Below the pieces are notes generated by a model. It saw only the letters and a program-made list of their open reading frames with translations, was not told the DNA's origin and searched no databases. A program made the translations under genes and the position numbers. Shown one piece after another: positions 33,707-41,997 of a stretch of 64,000 nucleotides of DNA. Positions within the stretch are counted from its first letter, which is position 1, and each line of letters begins with the position of its first letter. Origin of the DNA: Sphingobacterium tabacisoli (lineage in GTDB: Bacteria; Bacteroidota; Bacteroidia; Sphingobacteriales; Sphingobacteriaceae); the NCBI RefSeq assembly GCF_017908035.1, contig NZ_JAEQMU010000002.1, positions 558,001-622,000 on the forward strand. Direction: 5' to 3'.

Positions 33707-35716
33707 ATGATGAAGAAAATAGTTTTAGCCGTATTCTTATTGATGGGAATTACCCTGCAAGCACAGGAGCAACCCTACAGCTCTGCTGTCTTTCCTTCCC
33801 AATCGGGTAAAGTAGGACAGAACTTACGTATACTTTATGATGCCAAAGGAGGAGATTTAGAGTTTAGCGACGAAGTATCTGTTGCTGTTTATCGGTTTCA
33901 TAATGATATCTGGAAGATGGAACAGTTTGCTATGAAATCCGTAGGCAATAAGCAATGGGAGTACCTGTATCCAGTTTCCGACTCGACGCTTTTTGTTGGT
34001 GTGAAGTTCTTTCAAGGAGATCTCTATAGTCCAGAAATTTTAGATAATAACAGTAATAAAGGCTATGGACTGAAGATTTTTGATCGCAAAGGAAAAGCAC
34101 AGAAAGGCAGTTTTTTAGCTGAGGCTTCGTTTATTGTGCCGACTTTAGCGAGGGGAGCAATTATCAACTATTATGAAGGAGAGCCATCTTTAGATAAAAC
34201 ATATTTGTCGGGGATTATTAGAGAAGAGGAAAAACTATCGGGAAATGCTATTTCATCAAGATATAAATTATACCTAGGTGCTCAACGTCTGCTTTTGACC
34301 GATCAGGAATTGGCACCTGTAGCGGAAAAGGTCGTGAATCAGCTATTGTCCGACAGGTCTATATCTGCTGACGATTTGGGCGATTTACAGTTGTTTTTAC
34401 AACATCAGATTAAGCAAGATAGGTTAGCAGAGCAGGTAGGCAAACGTATTACCGAACAATATCCAAAAAGTGCTACTGCACGTTTTGTTGCTTATAGCAA
34501 TATCCGAACGTCGAGTAATAATCTAAACGAGGTGGTGGCTTCATATGAGGATTTTTTAAGTCGCTTTCCGATTACGGAGTGGCAAAAAAAGCCGGACAAT
34601 AAAGGTTTTATTTATTATGCTGTGTACAGGGGCATAGGTACTGGGTATTTTGATACCAAGCAGTTCGATAAATTTCAGGCGCTGTTCAAAGATATTGACT
34701 TCCGGACTTCCAACGAGTTGTTGCGATGGAATGTCATGCGGGCTTATATGTTTAATACAGTAGGAAAAGACTCGCTCTATCATATTGCCGAGCCTCTTAT
34801 TCAAATGCTTATCTCCAAAAAGGGCGATGGTTCTTATAGGAGCGATTTTATGAACAAACAAGCCGCCGATTCTAATATGAACAATCAAATGGATGATCGC
34901 TTGTTTACGCATATTTCCCTATTGAATGATTTGGGCCGTTACGATGAAGCGCGCAAATATTTCTTCGAGTTATCGGATAAAGGTAAGTATGGCAATGCCG
35001 AATTGAACGATATCAATTTGCATGTACTCGAAAAACTTGATGCAAAGCACGATATTCTCCCTTTATTAGAGATGAGTATCAAAGCTAACGCCGTGACTCC
35101 TCGTATGTTTGATACCCTCAAGTCGCTATATATGAAAAGTCATTCAGGGAGTTCAGAAGGTTATGATTTATACCTGACCAGTTTGCAATCTGTTGATCAA
35201 CGAGCCGAATTAGAAGCCTATGTTAACGAGCATCTTAACATCAATTATCCCATTCCAGATTTTTCTATGGAGAATGCCGATGGAGGCTTTGTAGATCAGG
35301 ATAATATCAAGGATAAGATCGTGGTTATGGATTTTTGGGCTACCTGGTGTCGTCCGTGTATAATGGCATTCCCAGGGATGCAATTGCTCGTAGACAAATA
35401 TACCAACGATTCTCAGGTAGCGATCTATATGGTAGGTACGATGCAAACAGGCGATTACCGTACCAAGTCCGTTAATTTTGTGCGAGGAGAGGGATACCGA
35501 TTTACGTTATTGCACGATGCAGAAAATGAAGTAAATGGGCAGCAAGATAAGCTATTCAAATCTTTAGTCACACCAATATTCAAGGACTCGTCTATTCCAC
35601 GTAAGATCGTAGTTAAAAATGGCGTTATCCGTTATTCTTCAGGAGGATATTCCGGTAGTCCGAGCAAGCTAATGGATGAGCTTTCACTGGTTATCGAAAA
35701 GCTGAAGAGTGAATAG
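33707..35716 (+). CDS. Large secreted TlpA-like thioredoxin-fold protein (locus B)
   Basis: This 669-residue protein has a signal peptide (MKKIVLAVFLLMGITLQAQ). A long N-terminal part of beta-strands then TPR-like helices follows, with a C-terminal thioredoxin domain from about residue 515. The active site is WC548RPC551 in VVMDFWATWCRPCIMAFPGM. The cis-proline loop region reads FKDSSIPRKIVVKNGVIRY. Such multi-domain TlpA proteins are found beside SusCD genes but have no assigned substrate. It lies 19 bases after susD and 62 bases before the S41 protease. Confidence 0.8.
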   Translation: MMKKIVLAVFLLMGITLQAQEQPYSSAVFPSQSGKVGQNLRILYDAKGGDLEFSDEVSVAVYRFHNDIWKMEQFAMKSVGNKQWEYLYPVSDSTLFVGVKFFQGDLYSPEILDNNSNKGYGLKIFDRKGKAQKGSFLAEASFIVPTLARGAIINYYEGEPSLDKTYLSGIIREEEKLSGNAISSRYKLYLGAQRLLLTDQELAPVAEKVVNQLLSDRSISADDLGDLQLFLQHQIKQDRLAEQVGKRITEQYPKSATARFVAYSNIRTSSNNLNEVVASYEDFLSRFPITEWQKKPDNKGFIYYAVYRGIGTGYFDTKQFDKFQALFKDIDFRTSNELLRWNVMRAYMFNTVGKDSLYHIAEPLIQMLISKKGDGSYRSDFMNKQAADSNMNNQMDDRLFTHISLLNDLGRYDEARKYFFELSDKGKYGNAELNDINLHVLEKLDAKHDILPLLEMSIKANAVTPRMFDTLKSLYMKSHSGSSEGYDLYLTSLQSVDQRAELEAYVNEHLNINYPIPDFSMENADGGFVDQDNIKDKIVVMDFWATWCRPCIMAFPGMQLLVDKYTNDSQVAIYMVGTMQTGDYRTKSVNFVRGEGYRFTLLHDAENEVNGQQDKLFKSLVTPIFKDSSIPRKIVVKNGVIRYSSGGYSGSPSKLMDELSLVIEKLKSE

Positions 35717-35778
35717 TTTACAGTCGTTTCGCAAACGTATTAATAAGAATTGTTGAGATTATAAATTATAACAGATAG

Positions 35779-37386
35779 ATGAAAAGAACAGGAATACTTC
35801 TGGGTATGGTCGGAGTAGCTTTTTCGCTACAGGCACAGATGAATCCAAAGTATAAGTTTGAAGAAGCATTGAAATTGATTCAGGACAATTACGTCGATCG
35901 CGTCAATGATGAGCATTTGGTAGATGCAGCTATACGTGCCATGATTGCAGACTTGGATCCGCATTCGCGCTATACCAGTAGAGAAGAAGCAGAGGCTATG
36001 CGTGAAGGGATGAGCGGTAGCTTTGCAGGAATTGGCATCCAATTTTTGAAAAGCGGAACGCAGACATTCGTTACGGTAGTTAATCCCGATGGACCCGCTA
36101 TGAAAGCAGGTGTACGGGTAGGGGATGAGATTCTGGCCATCGACGGCGAATCCATCAATGGAGAGACTTGGGGGAATAAAGAAATTATGCTTAAGCTGCG
36201 TGGAGAAAAAGACGTACCTGTAGTTCTTGGTTTACTTTCTCCTGGCACGACTGAGCAAAAAGATATTCGTATCGTACGGGGTAATATTCTAGAACGCTCC
36301 GTAAGAGAAGCTTACATGGTCGATAAAGAAATCGGTTATATCGGTCTATCCATTTTCAATCTCTCCACGCGTCAAGAGATTGATGGCGCAATCCAGAAGC
36401 TACAGGAGCAGGGGATGAAGAAATTAATTTTGGATTTGCAGAGTAATGGGGGAGGTTATGTGCAATCGGCAATTGGCGTTGTAGACGAATTCCTGCCGAA
36501 AGAAAAGATGGTCTTCTATTCTGTACCTAATGAAGGAGGGAAGGATTATTATTACACAGGCGGTTTTGGCCGGTTTTATAAAGGAGAACTTGTCGTATTG
36601 ATCGATGAATCTACAGCATCATCCAGCGAGATCGTTACTGGAGCCTTACAGGATTGGGATAGAGCTGTAGTCATAGGGCGTCGGAGTTTCGGAAAAGGAT
36701 TAATGCAACGCCCCGTACCCTTGTCGGATGGATCAGAAATGCAATTGACCGGAGCGAGGTACTATACGCCTTCAGGCCGCTCCATACAAAAACCATATAC
36801 CAAGGGTAAAGAAGATTACTTTCAGGATTTTAGCCGCCGGATGGAGTCTAAAGAATTGTTGGAAGAGGGACATGTAGAGTTTACTGATTCTTTAAAGTAT
36901 ACCACTTTAGAGACAAAACGTATTGTTTACGGAGGCGGAGGCATTATGCCGGATCGATTTGTACCTATCGATACCAATGTCTACAGTGGCTGGATGGGAA
37001 CATTGATGAATACTGGTATTGTGGCTAAGGGTGGTTTTGAATTTGTACAGCAGAATCGTGCTGCACTCCTGAAAGCCTATCCCGATTTCGAAAGCTTTAA
37101 TAAAAAGTTTAAAGTCCCTATAGTGGTACACCAGCAGGTGGTGGCTTATGCAGCTACAAAATCGGTTGTAGTACCAAATGACACCCATGTGGATGCACAT
37201 CGCGCAATCGATGTCGAGCTGAAGGCACAGATTGCCTCACTGTTGTATACGGGTGGGGATTATATGGCCAGAGTGCGCAACGAAGCCAACCAAAGTTTCA
37301 TCAGTGCGTTGGAGGTATTGAGAGACACCAAGATGTATAATTCTTTATTGCATAGCGATATTGTTGGAGAGAAAGCAAAAAAATAG
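35779..37386 (+). CDS. S41-family C-terminal processing protease with PDZ domain
   Basis: This 535-residue exported serine protease has a signal peptide ending near residue 20 (FSLQAQ). The N-terminal helical part is typical (FEEALKLIQDNYVDRVNDEH, DLDPHSRYTSREE). The PDZ domain spans about 85–165 (AGIGIQFLKSGTQTFVTVVN, AGVRVGDEILAIDGESI). The S41 core contains LILDLQSNGGGYVQSAIGVV, the serine loop DESTASSSE (276–284) and the lysine loop RRSFGKGLMQ (K306), consistent with the Ser/Lys dyad of CtpA. It is the only protease in the Sus-like loci here, so it may trim imported polypeptides or process locus B proteins. Confidence 0.9.
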   Translation: MKRTGILLGMVGVAFSLQAQMNPKYKFEEALKLIQDNYVDRVNDEHLVDAAIRAMIADLDPHSRYTSREEAEAMREGMSGSFAGIGIQFLKSGTQTFVTVVNPDGPAMKAGVRVGDEILAIDGESINGETWGNKEIMLKLRGEKDVPVVLGLLSPGTTEQKDIRIVRGNILERSVREAYMVDKEIGYIGLSIFNLSTRQEIDGAIQKLQEQGMKKLILDLQSNGGGYVQSAIGVVDEFLPKEKMVFYSVPNEGGKDYYYTGGFGRFYKGELVVLIDESTASSSEIVTGALQDWDRAVVIGRRSFGKGLMQRPVPLSDGSEMQLTGARYYTPSGRSIQKPYTKGKEDYFQDFSRRMESKELLEEGHVEFTDSLKYTTLETKRIVYGGGGIMPDRFVPIDTNVYSGWMGTLMNTGIVAKGGFEFVQQNRAALLKAYPDFESFNKKFKVPIVVHQQVVAYAATKSVVVPNDTHVDAHRAIDVELKAQIASLLYTGGDYMARVRNEANQSFISALEVLRDTKMYNSLLHSDIVGEKAKK

Positions 37387-37409
37387 ATATAATATAAAAG
37401 ACGAAGGAT

Positions 37410-38543
37410 ATGAAATGGACATTGTTATTGGCTAGTGTATTGCCATTCGCTACATTTGCTCAGCAGGATTATACCATTGAGGGGCAACTTGGCAAGTTAG
37501 ATAAACCCGCAAAGGCCTACTTGAGGTATAAAGTAGAGGGGCGGGAGGTGATTGATTCCGTGTATTTAGACAAAGGGAAATTTTCTTTCAAAGGATCTGT
37601 TCCATCTCCATTAGAGGCTGCTATACGTGTGGCTCATGACGATAAACCTGTAGATCCCACAAAGCCGGTGAAATGGGACTTGTTTCCTTTCTTTTTGGAA
37701 GGGCAGCATATAAAGATTTCTGCTTCAGATTCTATTCAGAATGCCGTCGTGTCAGGATCACCATTGAATGACGAGAACAAGCGTGTTAATGATATGTTGG
37801 CTCCTATTTATGCACAGTATGAAGCTTTAAATAAAGAATATGCGTCCAAATCTCCCGCCGATCAGCAGGATATGAAATATTTGCAATCGTTAGATGATCG
37901 CGCTGAGGCAATAAAAAAGCAAACAGAAGATACTAAATTGGAGTATATCAGCAAAAATCCAAAGAGCTACATGTCTTTGATGGCCTTAAGTTCCATTCTA
38001 GGGGATGGATTTGATGCTGTAGCGTTGGAGAAGGTTTTCTTGGCATTAGATATCTCGTCTCAAAATACAGAGTTGGGACGTAAAGTTGCAGATCGCATTG
38101 CACAGGTGAAAAAGACACAAGAGGGGGTTGAGGCCCCGGATTTCACACAGCCCGACACGGAGGGCAATCCAGTCAGACTTTCGGACTATCGGGGCAAGTA
38201 TGTACTGATTGATTTTTGGGCATCATGGTGTGCACCCTGTCGTCGTGAAAATCCAAACTTGGTAAAATCATATGCGCAGTTTAAAGACAAGGGATTCGAG
38301 ATATTAGGTGTGTCTATGGACAAGGCTACTGATAAAGAGAAATGGCTAAAAGCTATAAAGGATGATGGTCTTACCTGGAAGCAAGTCGGTGATCTTAAAG
38401 GTTGGGAAAACGAAGCAGGCGTATTGTACGATGTGAAAGCTATCCCCATGAATTTTCTTGTCGATCCCAGTGGAAAGATCATTGCCAAATACCTGAGAGG
38501 CGAGGAATTGGATCATAAGCTGAGTGAGATTTTTAATAAGTAG
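37410..38543 (+). CDS. TlpA-like thiol-disulfide oxidoreductase with DUF4369 domain (locus B)
   Basis: This 377-residue protein has a signal peptide (MKWTLLLASVLPFATFAQ). A DUF4369-like beta-sandwich lies at about 20–115 (YTIEGQLGKLDKPAKAYLRY). A helical region then leads into a thioredoxin domain with active site WC274APC277 in LIDFWASWCAPCRRENPNLV and cis-proline segment VKAIPMNFLVDPSGKIIAKY. It is the last gene of locus B, 23 bases after the protease, and is followed by a terminator. It is closely related in plan to the copies at 9305 and 52643. Confidence 0.85.
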   Translation: MKWTLLLASVLPFATFAQQDYTIEGQLGKLDKPAKAYLRYKVEGREVIDSVYLDKGKFSFKGSVPSPLEAAIRVAHDDKPVDPTKPVKWDLFPFFLEGQHIKISASDSIQNAVVSGSPLNDENKRVNDMLAPIYAQYEALNKEYASKSPADQQDMKYLQSLDDRAEAIKKQTEDTKLEYISKNPKSYMSLMALSSILGDGFDAVALEKVFLALDISSQNTELGRKVADRIAQVKKTQEGVEAPDFTQPDTEGNPVRLSDYRGKYVLIDFWASWCAPCRRENPNLVKSYAQFKDKGFEILGVSMDKATDKEKWLKAIKDDGLTWKQVGDLKGWENEAGVLYDVKAIPMNFLVDPSGKIIAKYLRGEELDHKLSEIFNK

Positions 38544-38568
38544 ATTTTTTTTACTTGTTTGTTCTTTT

Positions 38569-38597
38569 AAGCCGTTTGGGTTACCAAACGGCTTTTT
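38569..38597 (+). terminator. Intrinsic terminator of locus B
   Basis: AAGCCGTTTGG (38569–38579) and CCAAACGGCTT (38584–38594) form a perfect 11-bp stem with a four-base loop, followed by TTT. It lies 26 bases after the last gene of locus B. Confidence 0.85.
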
Positions 38598-38610
38598 GTA
38601 TTATTCTTAT

Positions 38611-38661
38611 AAAATCTATTTATATATTTGCAACTATGGCAAATAGCAATAGTTTTGCTAT
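38611..38661 (+). promoter_or_regulatory. Promoter and leader of the ghost Sus-like locus
   Basis: Twenty consecutive bases (38611–38630), ending in the −7 octamer TATATTTG, are identical to 41907–41926 upstream of the intact locus E sigma gene. A perfect hairpin follows: ATAGCAA (38643–38649) and TTGCTAT (38655–38661), five-base loop. The intact leader has a small hairpin at a similar place (41943–41954). The promoter therefore survives although its operon is gone. Confidence 0.6.
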
Positions 38662-38694
38662 CATTAACACCCAAGCTCAAGATCTGAAGTACAA

Positions 38695-38966
38695 ATGGAT
38701 AGGTATATTCCCAAAGATGAGATAGCAGAAATACTACTTCGCGTTTCTAAAGGAGATGGTATACGTTTGAGGTTTTGATAGATCTTCGTGATCCAGCAAC
38801 GACAGAATCTGCAGTAGCAAAAGCCTAAGGTGTAAAAGGTATTCCAACCAAGATAATTATTGATCCCTATGGACAGATAAGGTTCAATACATCGGGGTTT
38901 TCGGCTGATGAAGAAAAGGCCGTCAGCGAGTTGGCTGCAATGATTGAATATGCTAAGAAAAGTTAA
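38695..38966 (+). pseudogene. Ghost of a deleted Sus-like locus: sigma 5' end joined to tlpA 3' end
   Basis: The ATG at 38695 opens MDRYIPKDEIAEILLRVSKG D, nearly identical to the start of the locus E sigma factor (MDSRIPKDEIAEILLRVSNG D). At about 38757–38762 the sequence switches, in another frame, to YTFEVLIDLRDPATTESAVA and, after a TAA at 38826–38828, GVKGIPTKIIIDPYGQIRFN then TSGFSADEEKAVSEL to a TAA at 38964–38966. That part matches the C terminus of the locus E TlpA (YSFEVLMDLRDPSTKESAVA…GIPTKVIIDPQGRIRF). In locus E these two points lie about 10.2 kb apart. The simplest reading is that a paralogous locus lost everything between them. Confidence 0.8.
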
Positions 38967-38991
38967 TTAGCAATAAATTGATAACTATGGT

Positions 38992-39026
38992 AAAGGAGGC
39001 GCAGTTGATTTAATTGCGCCTCCTTT
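38992..39026 (+). terminator. Terminator after the ghost locus
   Basis: AAAGGAGGCGCA (38992–39003) pairs perfectly with TGCGCCTCCTTT (39015–39026) over 12 bp around an 11-base loop, followed by GTTT. It is presumably the original terminator of the deleted locus. Confidence 0.75.
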
Positions 39027-39111
39027 GTTTCGGCGGAGAGATATAGTTACAATGAAAATATAATACCTCAGAATTTAGAATGAGTTATGTTACCCACAAT
39101 ATTGTTGGATA

Positions 39112-39747
39112 TTAATTGTACTCTATTAAAAAATCTTCCTTAGGCCTTCTAACCTTTTTCATGTTACGAATCCAATCCCTGTTTTCATCCGCATAACCTA
39201 GATAAATCAAAGAAACGCTCTTTAGGCCTTTTTCTGATAAACCTAGTACCTCATCAACCAATTTATTGTCAAATCCTTCAGCAGGCGTACTGTCTATTTT
39301 CAATTCAGCTGCCTGTGCTAAAGCTAACCCGAGTGCGATATATGTCTGACGGGCAGTATGCGCAAAGTTATCTGTGGGAGATTGGTCCAGATATATTGAT
39401 TTCAATTTATCTGTATACGATGCAAACCGGCCACGAGGCAGTTCGCGCTCGTCAGTAGTATAGTCATATACTTCATCGATACGTTCAGCGGTATATTTAT
39501 CCCACGCCGCTAGTATGAGAATGTGCGAGGCATCGCGCATACAATCCGGATTTAAAGCCCCAGAAGAAATTTTATCTTTAAGGTCTTGATTTTCCACCAA
39601 GATTAAACTGAAGGGTTGTAATCCGGATGACGTTGGTGCAAGCCGGGCCGCCTCTACAATCTTCTCTATATCTTCCCTACTTACTTTTTTTGAGCGATCG
39701 TACGCTTTTACAGCATGTCTCCATCTCAAATCATCTAATAATGCCAT
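39112..39747 (-). CDS. Nitroreductase-family NAD(P)H oxidoreductase
   Basis: ATG at 39747 gives MALLDDLRWRHAVKAYDRSK, a normal start for this family; the frame extends upstream to 39798 without family-like sequence. The 211-residue flavoprotein has RWRHAVKAYD for FMN phosphate binding, EAARLAPTSSGLQPFSLILV and a C-terminal GLSEKGLKSVSLIYLGYADE segment, resembling NfsB-type enzymes. These reduce nitro compounds or quinones with NAD(P)H. It is the last gene of a minus-strand group led by ohrR, so a role in redox or electrophile stress fits. Confidence 0.85.
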   Translation of the reverse strand: MALLDDLRWRHAVKAYDRSKKVSREDIEKIVEAARLAPTSSGLQPFSLILVENQDLKDKISSGALNPDCMRDASHILILAAWDKYTAERIDEVYDYTTDERELPRGRFASYTDKLKSIYLDQSPTDNFAHTARQTYIALGLALAQAAELKIDSTPAEGFDNKLVDEVLGLSEKGLKSVSLIYLGYADENRDWIRNMKKVRRPKEDFLIEYN

Positions 39748-39809
39748 TATATTATATTTTAAAATTATTTTTAATCGTAATTGATACCCTAATACCAACC
39801 CCTGGGATG

Positions 39810-40184
39810 TTACATATACCTAGATAACAGGACAAAAATCAGAGCCAATATTGCTGGGCTACCTTGTTTTAACAAGATACTTCTAGAAGAGGTCAGCGAG
39901 CCGTAGAGTGCAGCTATAATGACGCAACTTAGAAAAAACACCCCAATGTTGAAAGACCAGATTGGATCTTGGATGAGCAGAGACCAAATTAATCCTGCTG
40001 CCAAAAAGCCATTATATAAGCCTTGGTTCGCAGCAAGCTTTTTTGTTGGGATAAAAAGATCATCAGCGAGAGAACCTCCGAAAATCTTTTTACCTGTAGT
40101 CTCCCAGGCAAACATCTCTATCCACATGATGTAGATATGCTCCAGCGCGACAATCCCGGTCAATATCAAAGCTATTGTTTCCAT
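39810..40184 (-). CDS. DUF1304 membrane protein
   Basis: This 124-residue protein has four predicted membrane helices (IALILTGIVALEHIYIMWIE; NGFLAAGLIWSLL; IGVFFLSCVIIAALYGSL; SPAILALIFVLLS). The motifs EHIYIMWIEMFAWETTGKKI and NQGLYNGFLA are typical of DUF1304. Its function is unknown. It lies 13 bases after ohr and shares its orientation, which suggests membership of the peroxide-response operon. Confidence 0.85.
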   Translation of the reverse strand: METIALILTGIVALEHIYIMWIEMFAWETTGKKIFGGSLADDLFIPTKKLAANQGLYNGFLAAGLIWSLLIQDPIWSFNIGVFFLSCVIIAALYGSLTSSRSILLKQGSPAILALIFVLLSRYM

Positions 40185-40197
40185 TATAGGTTCTGGT

Positions 40198-40623
40198 TTA
40201 GTTATTGTTCGATACGGTTAGTACGACTGCTATATTACCCCGGGTAGCATTTGAGTAAGGGCATACCTGATGGGCTTTATCAACCAATGATTTTGCAACC
40301 TCTAAAGATACATTAGGTATATTAGCATGAAGCTGTACAGTAAGAGCAAAACCTCCATTTTCTATCTGTCCAATGCTTACAGAGGCCGTTACAGTCGTTT
40401 CCCCGGTCTGTATATTAGCAAGTTTTATAACGCGGTTCAGTGCGCTATCAAAGCATGCCGAATAACCAGCTGCAAATAACATTTCAGGATTACTGTAATC
40501 ATCGTTAGCTCCACCTAACGACTTAGGCATACGTACTTCAAGGTCTAGTATACCATTTTCGCTTCTTACATGCCCGTTTCTTCCTCCTGTGGCAGTCACA
40601 GTTGTTGTGTATAATGTTCTCAT
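40198..40623 (-). CDS. ohr: Organic hydroperoxide resistance protein Ohr
   Basis: This 141-residue thiol peroxidase reduces organic and fatty-acid hydroperoxides in the cytoplasm, using a dithiol reductant such as a lipoyl protein in characterised relatives. The two redox cysteines are C57 (AAGYSACFDSAL) and C121 (HQVCPYSNATRGN). TATGGRNGHVRSENGILDLE is the typical N-terminal part with the conserved Arg20. Its ATG overlaps the TGA of the upstream ohrR (ATGA), so the two are translationally coupled. Confidence 0.95.
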   Translation of the reverse strand: MRTLYTTTVTATGGRNGHVRSENGILDLEVRMPKSLGGANDDYSNPEMLFAAGYSACFDSALNRVIKLANIQTGETTVTASVSIGQIENGGFALTVQLHANIPNVSLEVAKSLVDKAHQVCPYSNATRGNIAVVLTVSNNN

Positions 40624-41045
40624 GATTTTTTATTTAAGATTCTGTTTACAATTTCTTTTAATGCAAGTATATCTGCCGTTGCAATTTCCATAGAGGAAAG
40701 CAACTGTTCACGTATACCACAAGCCTTCTCCTGTATAGATATTCCCAAATCCGTACATGTGATGTTTACGATTCTTTCATCTTTATCACTTCTTATTCGA
40801 GATACATAGCCCTTTTGTTCTAGTCTTTTGAGTAGGGGAGTGAGCGTTCCATTATCCAATTGTAATTTTTCTCCAAGTTCTCCTACTGTCTGTTTTCGTT
40901 CTTCCCACAGTACCAGCATTACAAGGTATTGTGGATAGGTAAGGTCAAGTTTTTCCAATAATGGACGGTAGTGGTTTACCATTTCCTTTGCAAGTACATA
41001 TATTGGAAAGCAAACTTGATTTGCCAGTTTCAACTCATCTTTCAT
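40620..41045 (-). CDS. ohrR: MarR-family organic peroxide sensor OhrR
   Basis: This 141-residue repressor has the peroxidatic cysteine at C12 (LANQVCFPIYVLAKE), the equivalent of Cys15 in Bacillus OhrR. The winged-helix segment is LTYPQYLVMLVLWEERKQTV through LEQKGYVSRIRSDKDERIVN. Two further cysteines (C96, C109) are present, so one- or two-cysteine chemistry cannot be decided by eye. It is the first gene of ohrR–ohr–DUF1304–nitroreductase. A nested palindrome directly upstream is the likely operator. Confidence 0.9.
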   Translation of the reverse strand: MKDELKLANQVCFPIYVLAKEMVNHYRPLLEKLDLTYPQYLVMLVLWEERKQTVGELGEKLQLDNGTLTPLLKRLEQKGYVSRIRSDKDERIVNITCTDLGISIQEKACGIREQLLSSMEIATADILALKEIVNRILNKKS

Positions 41046-41063
41046 GATTATATCTTTATCTAA

Positions 41064-41108
41064 TACAAAGGTATTGTGAAATTATATTTTACACAATATA
41101 GTTTTGTA
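41064..41108 (-). promoter_or_regulatory. Candidate OhrR operator
   Basis: TATTGTG (41072–41078) and CACAATA (41092–41098) are perfect inverted arms about an AT-rich centre. An outer pair TACAAA (41064–41069) and TTTGTA (41103–41108) is almost concentric. The site lies 19–63 bases upstream of the ohrR start. AT-rich dyads with TACAA/TTGTA ends are typical for OhrR-type MarR repressors. Confidence 0.55.
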
Positions 41109-41277
41109 ATTCAAATGTTGTTTTTAGAATTGTTTCCGTTGAGTAGATTATTTGTTTTGTAGGAAGATTTCATGGAGGAAGATGATTGTTTGATATAAGA
41201 AGTAAGCCAGCCCTAAAAAAGATTGGATAAATTTACTGTTTTAGTTTTCTAAACAAATTAGCGACAAACTAACTATT

Positions 41278-41822
41278 GTGGACCTGTCTGAGGATGAAAA
41301 ATGGTTTATACAGCTACAGCAAAGCAATGAAATCGCATTTAGAAATCTTTATGAAAAGTATAGCGTTCGTATCTTAAAGCGTTTCAGTCGTTTACTGAAA
41401 GACGAAAAAATAGCAAAACAAATTTTGCAGGATGTGTTCTTGAAAATCAGGGATAGGCATGAAATGCTGGATACTGAAAAGTCTTTTCGTTCTTACCTAT
41501 TTCAGATCGCTAAAAATAGAGAAATAGTCATTTTTCATAAAGTTATGCTAGATAATGACTTTATGAATCATATAATATATCTTTCCACAGAAGTATGCCG
41601 CCATGCAGAACAAGTCGTTCAGTTTAAGAAAAATAATGCTATTTTTGAAAAGGCATTGAAAATCTTCTGAAGAAATGTCTAGAGGTCTTAAAGTTATGCA
41701 AGATTGAAGACAAAATCTATGAAGAGACCGTCAATTTACTGGGAACCTCTACTGGACCTGTCAATGAACATATGGTCAAAGTATTTCGTACTGTTCGTCA
41801 GTATCTCAATCTATGTTATTAG
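41278..41822 (+). pseudogene. Frameshifted ECF sigma factor
   Basis: From a GTG at 41278 the frame reads a good sigma region 2 (NEIAFRNLYEKYSVRILKRF, AKQILQDVFLKIRDRHEMLD) and stops at 41668–41670. The neighbouring frame continues without a break: LKKCLEVLKLCKIEDKIYEE then TVNLLGTSTGPVNEHMVKVF RTVRQYLNLCY to a TAG at 41820–41822, a recognisable region 4. One frameshift near 41660–41670 splits it. No FecR gene follows; the next gene is another intact sigma factor. It most resembles the locus F sigma (LYEKYSV). Confidence 0.7.
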
Positions 41823-41906
41823 TTTTTTTACCAGATATCTTACAATTTGCCGAATAATGCAATGTAAATATGCTTAACTGCCAGTTATAATATAGGTAAT
41901 CTTCTG

Positions 41907-41926
41907 AAAATCTATTTATATATTTG
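41907..41926 (+). promoter_or_regulatory. Promoter of locus E
   Basis: TATATTTG (41919–41926) fits the Bacteroidota −7 consensus TAnnTTTG, 71 bases before the sigma ATG. The 20 bases 41907–41926 are identical to those upstream of the ghost locus (38611–38630). A small leader hairpin, GAGC/GCTC at 41943–41954, follows. Confidence 0.55.
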
Positions 41927-41997
41927 TGAACACAATAAAGCTGAGCAAATGCTCCTATCACGATTAACATACAAACAAAATTAGGATCTAATATAGC

